Positions 58,849 through 64,000 of a DNA stretch of 64,000 nt are shown one piece after another. The translations under genes and the position numbers were made by a program. The stretch's first letter is position 1. Each line of letters starts with the position of its first letter. This DNA comes from Corynebacterium vitaeruminis DSM 20294 (GTDB lineage Bacteria > Actinomycetota > Actinomycetes > Mycobacteriales > Mycobacteriaceae), in the NCBI RefSeq assembly GCF_000550805.1, contig NZ_CP004353.1, positions 930,001 to 994,000 of the forward strand, given 5' to 3'. Below the pieces are notes generated by a model, which was given only the letters and a program-made list of their open reading frames with translations, was not told the DNA's origin and did not search any database.

Positions 58849-60720
58849 ATGGAAGGTATGAGTTTTACCGATAAAGACACCCCCAACCCGCCCACGCCCG
58901 GCGACTCCCTCGGCCCGGGCGCAGCAGGTGCGGCCTCCGACTCGGCAAACGATGCGCCCGCCGTCTCCGCGACCGAGGAGCTCGTCGCGATGCTCGAGGG
59001 CGCCGAGGCCATCGGCGAGAAGAGCAGCCTCCCCGAGAAGGAGATCGTCTTCGAGGGCGAGGACGACTCGGTGGGCATCGACTGGAAGGTGAGCATCCCC
59101 GCCTTCGTCATCGTGCTCGCGACCGTGGCGTGGGGCATGCTCGGCACCGAGAGCTTCTCCTCCTTCTCCTCCGCGGCGCTGACGCTGGTGGTCAACAACT
59201 TCGGCTGGGCCTTCATCCTCCTGACGTCCGTCTTCCTCGTCTTCGCGATCGTCATCGCGCTCAGCAAGTTCGGCTCGATCAAGCTCGGCCGCAACGACGA
59301 GGCCCCGGAGTTCTCCACGACGAGCTGGATCGCGATGATGTTCGCCGCGGGCATGGGCATCGGGCTCATGTTCTACGGCGCCTCCGAGCCCCTGACCTTC
59401 TACCGCCAGGGCGTCCCCGGCTACGAGCCGCACAACGTGGGCAAGGCGATGAGCTCCACGCTCCTGCACTGGACCCTGCACCCGTGGGCGATCTACGGCA
59501 TCTTCGGCCTGGCGATCGCCTACTCGACCTTCCGCCTCGGCCGCCGCCAGCTACTCAGCTCCGCGTTCGTCCCGCTGTTCGGCGAGCGCGCCGCGAAGGG
59601 CTGGCCCGGCCGCATCATCGACATCCTCACGATCATCGCCACCATCTTCGGCACCGCCTGCTCGCTGGGCGTGGGCGCCACGCAGATCTCGGCGGGTCTT
59701 TCCGCCGCGGGGCTCATCGAAAACCCGCGGATGAGCACCATCGTGGCCATCGTGGCGGTGCTGACGCTCGCCTTCATCATCTCTGCCATGTCGGGCGTGG
59801 GCAAGGGCATCCAGTACATCTCCAACGCGAACATGATCCTCGCGGCTCTGCTGGCGATCTTCGTCTTCATCGTCGGCCCCAGCGTGAGCATCCTCAACCT
59901 GATCCCCGGATCGATCGGTGCGTACCTGTCCAACTTCTTCGAGATGATCGGCCGCACCGCCGAGTCGGCCAACGGCACGGCGGGCACGTGGCTGAGTTCC
60001 TGGACCATCTTCTACTGGGCGTGGTGGATCTCGTGGAGCCCCTTCGTGGGCATGTTCCTAGCCCGCATCTCGCGCGGGCGGACCATCCGCGAGTTCATCT
60101 TCGGCGTCATGTTCGTCCCGTCCGGCGTGTCCGTCCTGTGGTTCGCCATCTTCGGCGGCACCGCCATCCACCTCGAGCAGCAGGGCCAGTCCATCTGGGG
60201 CGACGGCTCCGCCGAGTACCAGCTCTTCGACCTGCTCCACCAGTTCCCCGGCGGCAAGGTCGCGGGCGTGCTCGCGGTGATTCTGCTGGCCACCTTCTTC
60301 ATCACCTCGGCGGACTCCGCCTCCACGGTGATGGGCTCGATGAGCCAGGGCGGCCAGACCGACGCCAACAAGTTCATCTCCGCCGGCTGGGGCCTGCTCG
60401 TCGCGCTCATCGGCATGACCATGCTGGTCACCGGCGGCGACGACATCCTCTCCAACCTGCAGAACATCACGATCATCGCGGCCAGCCCGTTCCTCGTGGT
60501 CATCTTCGTGCTCATGTTCGCCCTGCTCAAGGACCTGCGCAACGACGAGATCTACCTCGACCACCGCGAGCAGCAGCGGTTCGCGGCCCGGCTTGCCCGC
60601 GAGCGCCGCATCCACCTAGAGCACGAGAAGAAGGAGCAGGCGAAGCAGCGCCGCATCAACAACCGCGTCAACAGGCAGAAGCAGAAAAAGCCGCGCCACC
60701 CCAAGGCGTACCACGCCTAG
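58849..60720 (+). CDS. betP: Glycine betaine transporter BetP-like (BCCT family)
   Basis: Na+-coupled betaine uptake, activated by hyperosmotic stress. About 623 aa. An acidic N-terminal tail of about 60 residues, twelve helices, and a basic C-terminal helix ([30 protein letters not shown]), the osmosensor in C. glutamicum BetP. Close identity to that protein is seen in [61 protein letters not shown] and [27 protein letters not shown]. Start uncertain: ATG 58849, ATG 58858 or TTG 58828. The 246-bp gap before it has AT-rich spots (TTATCAATCCGTTATGTAG). Confidence 0.93.
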   Translation: MEGMSFTDKDTPNPPTPGDSLGPGAAGAASDSANDAPAVSATEELVAMLEGAEAIGEKSSLPEKEIVFEGEDDSVGIDWKVSIPAFVIVLATVAWGMLGTESFSSFSSAALTLVVNNFGWAFILLTSVFLVFAIVIALSKFGSIKLGRNDEAPEFSTTSWIAMMFAAGMGIGLMFYGASEPLTFYRQGVPGYEPHNVGKAMSSTLLHWTLHPWAIYGIFGLAIAYSTFRLGRRQLLSSAFVPLFGERAAKGWPGRIIDILTIIATIFGTACSLGVGATQISAGLSAAGLIENPRMSTIVAIVAVLTLAFIISAMSGVGKGIQYISNANMILAALLAIFVFIVGPSVSILNLIPGSIGAYLSNFFEMIGRTAESANGTAGTWLSSWTIFYWAWWISWSPFVGMFLARISRGRTIREFIFGVMFVPSGVSVLWFAIFGGTAIHLEQQGQSIWGDGSAEYQLFDLLHQFPGGKVAGVLAVILLATFFITSADSASTVMGSMSQGGQTDANKFISAGWGLLVALIGMTMLVTGGDDILSNLQNITIIAASPFLVVIFVLMFALLKDLRNDEIYLDHREQQRFAARLARERRIHLEHEKKEQAKQRRINNRVNRQKQKKPRHPKAYHA

Positions 60721-60723
60721 CCG

Positions 60724-61299
60724 CTACCCCCAGCCGCCGCGCCAGCGAAAACCACCGCCCATGCCGCCACCGCCCATGCCCCCGCCGGAGCTAGCCCGTT
60801 GGAAGGCGCTGAGGTGGTTGCGCGAGGCGTCGAGCAGGTTCTGGTAGGTGGCATCCAAGCTCGCATTGCCGGACTCGTCGATCGCGTCCTCCAGGTCGGC
60901 GATGTCCGCCGTCTCCAGCTCGACGCCCACGGCGTAGGCATCCCTCAGCGAGGTGCTGCCTTGGGCCAACCAGGAGTCGTAGAGTGCTTGGATCTCTGCG
61001 TCGGCATAGGTGCCCGTGGGCAGCCCGGCCGACGGATCGTCGACGCCGAACCTGTCGAGCATCGTGCCGATCGCGTCGTAGTGGCGCTGCTCGGAGTAGA
61101 CGATGTTCGAAAACGGGCGGACGCTGCCGTAGGCGTCGATAAACGCCTGGTAGAGGTCCCGCGCCATGCGTTCCTCGTCGCGCATCCGCGAAAGCGTTGC
61201 CACCTCCGCCGTGCTGAGCTGCTCCTGGGCCGTAGCGGCGGGGGCGAGGCCAAGCCCCAGCGCCACGGCGGCGGCGCCGGCGATGAGCCGTTTCTTCAT
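60724..61299 (-). CDS. Secreted DUF2202 ferritin-like protein (191 aa)
   Basis: ATG 61299 has a perfect AAGGAGG 8 nt upstream. A signal peptide (MKKRLIAGAAAVALGLGLAPAATAQEQ) precedes a four-helix DUF2202 domain: LSRMRDEERMARDLYQAFID, NIVYSEQRHYDAIGTMLDRF, LYDSWLAQGSTSLRDAYAVGVELETADIADLEDAI. The Glu/His pattern (EERMARD, SEQRHYDA, GVELETADI) looks like a di-metal site. It ends in a Gly/Met/Arg/Trp-rich tail (GGGMGGGFRWRGGWG). It faces away from the two-component system at 61443, a common target layout. Metal and role unknown. Confidence 0.85.
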   Translation of the reverse strand: MKKRLIAGAAAVALGLGLAPAATAQEQLSTAEVATLSRMRDEERMARDLYQAFIDAYGSVRPFSNIVYSEQRHYDAIGTMLDRFGVDDPSAGLPTGTYADAEIQALYDSWLAQGSTSLRDAYAVGVELETADIADLEDAIDESGNASLDATYQNLLDASRNHLSAFQRASSGGGMGGGGMGGGFRWRGGWG

Positions 61300-61442
61300 G
61301 ATGACGTCCTCCTTCATGTAGGGGTCGATTTCCTGGGTACACCTTCCAGCCAACCTGCCCCGTGTGTGGCGACGGCTTCCGGGAGTGTGAAGATTGTGTG
61401 AAGACTGCGCCGGGGGCCGAAAAACGCGCCACAATATATAAG
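61300..61442. promoter_or_regulatory. Divergent promoter region, DUF2202 gene / two-component system
   Basis: 143 bp. CACAAT-ATATAAG lies directly before the GTG at 61443 (leaderless-type). A direct repeat TGTGAAGATTGTGTGAAGACTG at about 61386-61407 is a candidate response-regulator site (two TGTGAAGA units 11 bp apart). Confidence 0.5.
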
Positions 61443-62135
61443 GTGAGAAGAACCGTCCTCATCGTCGACGACGAGCCCGCCATCCGGCGTGTGCTCGCGC
61501 AGTACCTCGCCGCCGACGGCCACGAGGTTCTCGAGGCGGACACCGGGGCGCGGGCGCTCGAGCTTCTGGGTTCCGGCGTCCCGATCGACATGGTCCTGCT
61601 CGACATCGGCCTGCCCGACATCGACGGCTTCGAGGTGCTCAGCCGCCTGCGCCGCACCTCCTCCATCTACGTCATGGTGGTCTCGGCCCGCGCGGAGGAG
61701 ACCGACAAGCTCGTGGGCCTCGGCGTGGGGGCCGACGATTACGTGATCAAGCCGTTCTCCGTCCGCGAGATCGCAGCCCGCATCAAGGCCGTCTTCCGGC
61801 GGATGGATGGTTCGCTTTCGCTTGTCGACGATCACCTTCGGCTGGGAAGCCTCACGATCGACCCCACCGCGCGGGAGGTACGGCTGCGCGGCGAGCCGGT
61901 CGAGCTCTCCCAGCTGGACTTCGACCTGCTCCTCGCGCTCGCCGAGCGTCCGGGCAGGGTGTGGTCGCGCCAGCAGTTGCTCGAGCGGGTCTGGGGCTAC
62001 GACTTCTACGGCGACGAGCGGGTCATCGACGTCCACATCCGCACGATCCGCCGGGCGCTCGGCGACGACGCGGAACGCCCCGAGTTCATCGCCACCGTGC
62101 GCGGCGTCGGCTACAAGTTCCTAGGGGCGCCATGA
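61443..62135 (+). CDS. OmpR-family response regulator of a second two-component system
   Basis: 230 aa from the GTG at 61443 (RRTVLIVDDEPAIRRVLAQYL). Receiver with DD at 9-10, phospho-Asp54 (VLLDIGLPDIDG) and VIKPFSV with the conserved Lys; winged helix with SQLDFDLLLALAERPGRVWSRQQLLERVWGYDFYGDERVIDVHIRTIRRALGDD. The longer frame upstream is unlikely. Stop overlaps the kinase ATG by 4 bp. Its likely target is the divergent DUF2202 gene. Confidence 0.93.
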   Translation: MRRTVLIVDDEPAIRRVLAQYLAADGHEVLEADTGARALELLGSGVPIDMVLLDIGLPDIDGFEVLSRLRRTSSIYVMVVSARAEETDKLVGLGVGADDYVIKPFSVREIAARIKAVFRRMDGSLSLVDDHLRLGSLTIDPTAREVRLRGEPVELSQLDFDLLLALAERPGRVWSRQQLLERVWGYDFYGDERVIDVHIRTIRRALGDDAERPEFIATVRGVGYKFLGAP

Positions 62136-63211
62136 GGCCGAAACCCACCCGCAGGCTGGGGTACCAGCTCGTCGCCTCGCACCTGGCCGTCGCGCTCGTC
62201 TCGCTTGTGACCACGGGAATCGTCGTCTGGGCGCTGGCGCCGTGGTTCTTCGCCCGCTCCGATCACTCGCCCGCACGCGGCAGCGGATACGGGCAGCAGC
62301 TCATCGACGCCGTCCACCACGCCCTCGTCTGGGGCCTGCTCGCGGGCGCGCTCGCGGCCGTGGAACTCGGGCTCATCGCCGCGTGGAGCATCTCCCGCTC
62401 GGTGCGGCTCATCCGGGACTCCACCAAGCGCCTGGCCCAGGGCGACTACGCCGCGCGCATGCCGCAGACCACCACCCGCGAGCTCGACGAGCTCTCCCGC
62501 GACATCGGCACCATGGCCTCGGCAGTCCGCGACACCGAGGCCCGGCGCACGCGCCTCATCAGCGAGGTGAGCCACGAGATGCGCACCCCGCTGACGGTCA
62601 TCGATGGCCAGGTGGAGGCCATGCTCGACGGAGTCGTCCCGCTCGACCCGGACAACCTCGCGCCGCTGCTGGCCGAGTCGCACCGCCTGCGCCGACTGGC
62701 CGACGACCTGAGCGCCCTCTCCCGGGCGGAGGAGGGGCGGATGGGCCTCGAGCTGCGCGAGGCCGACGTGTGCGAGGTCATCGAGACGGTCGTGCGCCAC
62801 TTGCACCCGCAGATCGAGGACGCGGGGATCCACCTCGTCTGCGCGCCCACCGCTCACGCGCACGCGCTCATCGACCCCGACCGGATCGGGCAGGTGATCA
62901 CCAACCTCGTGGGCAACGCGATCCGCGCCACCCCGGAGGGCGGGACGATCACCATCACCTGCGCGGAGAGGGACGACGCCGTGGAGGTAACGGTGGCCGA
63001 CACCGGGGCGGGCATCGACGAAGGCGACCTCGAGAAGGTCTTCGAGCGCTTCTACCGAGCGGGCGCCGGCACGGGGTCCGGCATTGGGCTCACGATCGCC
63101 CGGCAGATCGCGCTCCACCACGGCGGCAGCCTCACCGCCAGCTCCGAGGGGCGGGGCAGGGGAGCGACGTTTACCCTCTCGCTCCCGGCCATCACAGGTG
63201 TGCCAGACTAG
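62132..63211 (+). CDS. Sensor histidine kinase of the second two-component system (359 aa)
   Basis: TM1 (about 15-36), a very short outer loop of about 30 residues (FARSDHSPARGSGYGQQLIDAVHHA) and TM2 (about 68-90), so it has almost no periplasmic sensor. Then HAMP, DHp with His148 (SEVSHEMRTPLTVIDGQVEAM), and HATPase (VITNLVGNAIRATPEGG, DTGAGID, GTGSGIGLTIARQ). The histidines in the loop (DHS, VHHA) might bind metal. The signal may be perceived in the membrane. Confidence 0.92.
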   Translation: MRPKPTRRLGYQLVASHLAVALVSLVTTGIVVWALAPWFFARSDHSPARGSGYGQQLIDAVHHALVWGLLAGALAAVELGLIAAWSISRSVRLIRDSTKRLAQGDYAARMPQTTTRELDELSRDIGTMASAVRDTEARRTRLISEVSHEMRTPLTVIDGQVEAMLDGVVPLDPDNLAPLLAESHRLRRLADDLSALSRAEEGRMGLELREADVCEVIETVVRHLHPQIEDAGIHLVCAPTAHAHALIDPDRIGQVITNLVGNAIRATPEGGTITITCAERDDAVEVTVADTGAGIDEGDLEKVFERFYRAGAGTGSGIGLTIARQIALHHGGSLTASSEGRGRGATFTLSLPAITGVPD

Positions 63212-63215
63212 AGGA

Positions 63216-64000
63216 ATGAGCTCAGATCTGGCAGGCAACCCCCTCCCGCTGCTCCCGCGCGGCATCATCCTGGCGGCCACGCCGCTGGGCAACGTCGGCG
63301 ACGCCTCGCCGAGGCTCGCCCAGGCGCTCGCCGAGGCCGACGTCGTCGCCTCCGAGGACACCCGCCGCACCCGGGCGCTCGCCCAGGCGCTCGGCGTGGA
63401 GATCCGCGGTCAGGTCTTGAGCAATTTCGACCACAACGAGCAGGGCCGGGCCGCCCAGCTCATCGACTACGCGCGCACCGGCACCGTGGTCGTGGTCACC
63501 GACGCGGGCATGCCAATCGTCTCCGACCCGGGCTTCCCGCTGGTCGAGGCCGCCCACGACGCGGGCGTGCCGCTGACCTGCTTCCCGGGCCCCTCGGCCG
63601 TGCCCGTCGCCCTAGCGCTGTCGGGGCTGCACGTGGGCAAGTTCGCCTTCGACGGCTTCGCCCCGCGCAAACCGGGCCAGCGCCGCGCCTGGTTGGAGAC
63701 CCTCGCCCAGGAGACCCGGGCGGTCTGCTTCTTCGAATCCCCGCACCGCATCGGCGACACCCTCGCCGCGGCCGCCGAGGTCCTAGGGCCCGACCGCCGC
63801 GCGGCGGTGGCCCGCGAGCTGACCAAGACCTACGAGGAGGTCAAGCGCGGCACGCTCGGGGAACTGGCCGAGTGGGCCAAGGACGGGCTGCGCGGGGAGA
63901 TCTCGGTGGTCATCGAGGGCGTCCAGAAGAAGGAGGTCACGGACGTGCGCGAGCTGACCGAAGGCGTCGAGAAGCTCGTCGCGGAAGGCGCGCGCCTCAA
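63216..64000 (+). CDS. rsmI: 16S rRNA 2'-O-ribose C1402 methyltransferase RsmI, 5' part (cut by window end)
   Basis: Methylates C1402 in the decoding centre with SAM. 261 residues are visible: GIILAATPLGNVGDASPRLAQALAEADVVASEDTRRTRALAQALG, VVVVTDAGMPIVSDPGFPLVEAA, CFPGPSAVPVALALSGLHVGKFAFDGFAPRKPGQRR, the ESPHRIGDTL block and ARELTKTYEEVKRGTLGEL, all typical of the tetrapyrrole-methylase fold. ATG 63216 is 4 nt after the kinase stop. Corresponds to Rv1003, near pmt in mycobacteria. Confidence 0.93.
   Translation, partial: MSSDLAGNPLPLLPRGIILAATPLGNVGDASPRLAQALAEADVVASEDTRRTRALAQALGVEIRGQVLSNFDHNEQGRAAQLIDYARTGTVVVVTDAGMPIVSDPGFPLVEAAHDAGVPLTCFPGPSAVPVALALSGLHVGKFAFDGFAPRKPGQRRAWLETLAQETRAVCFFESPHRIGDTLAAAAEVLGPDRRAAVARELTKTYEEVKRGTLGELAEWAKDGLRGEISVVIEGVQKKEVTDVRELTEGVEKLVAEGARL

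Overview
The window reads as a piece of a high-GC Corynebacterium chromosome. Every strand is densely coding, and several genes are hallmark corynebacterial ones: the nitrogen regulator AmtR, a BetP-type betaine carrier with a long basic C-terminal tail, the MprAB/CgtSR2-PepD stress locus, the Glp-RimJ-GlpR division locus, PerM and a protein O-mannosyltransferase. Gene order matches, from memory, three separate mycobacterial blocks: lhr-nei (Rv3296-97), pgi to purH (Rv0946c-0957) plus rpmF to pmt/rsmI (Rv0979A-1003), and the leucine block Rv2498c-2506. No phage, plasmid, transposase, rRNA, tRNA or CRISPR was seen.

Layout. 1-11.7 kb: partial thyA, cysQ, the giant helicase gene lhr, a membrane-anchored protein split by a G8 homopolymer frameshift, a divergent HxlR regulator/NAD(P)-binding pair, nei, an unknown protein with an MFS exporter, and yccF. 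11.7-25.5 kb: an HNH/DUF222 gene with two perfect DnaA boxes upstream, pgi, a succinate-semialdehyde dehydrogenase, chorismate mutase ending in a 16-bp tandem repeat, pcrA/uvrD1, an M23 peptidase, perM, purN, purH and a CitE-like lyase. 25.5-28.2 kb: amtR, a degenerate nucleotidyltransferase and a TetR regulator.

28.3-42.3 kb is the most coherent system. Nine head-to-tail genes encode 3-methylcrotonyl-CoA carboxylase (two subunits), an isovaleryl-CoA-type dehydrogenase, a MaoC hydratase, a CitE-type HMG-CoA lyase, an acyl-CoA synthetase, both subunits of a 3-oxoacid CoA-transferase and a thioesterase: a leucine/isovalerate to acetoacetyl-CoA route. After 0.6 kb of repeats, an opposing operon encodes EtfB, EtfA and a di-haem-type cytochrome b carrying a triplicated LRRGLPR-PGG-PWP motif. 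The same 16-bp palindrome (GTTAAT-N4-ATTAAC) lies before both operons. This suggests that one TetR repressor co-regulates the acyl-CoA dehydrogenase and its electron-transfer chain, and that the cytochrome b could be the quinone-side acceptor for ETF. This is the best candidate here for an undescribed system.

42.6-64 kb: cysteine-poor ribosomal proteins (rpsR, rpsN, rpmG, rpmB; rpmE2 with a structured leader; rpmF), mprAB, pepD, mog, mscL, a SAF-domain protein, fthC, galU, glp (moeA-like), rimJ, glpR, doxX-like, a zinc-finger membrane protein, pmt, betP, a DUF2202 secreted protein opposite a second two-component system, and the start of rsmI.

Themes across the window: at least eleven genes have a TAnnnT-like -10 box 6-8 nt before the start codon (leaderless mRNAs), and a short dispersed motif, GCCGWAGGCGTCGRWAAGC, recurs in intergenic gaps. 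All functional calls are from reading the sequence; no search was run.
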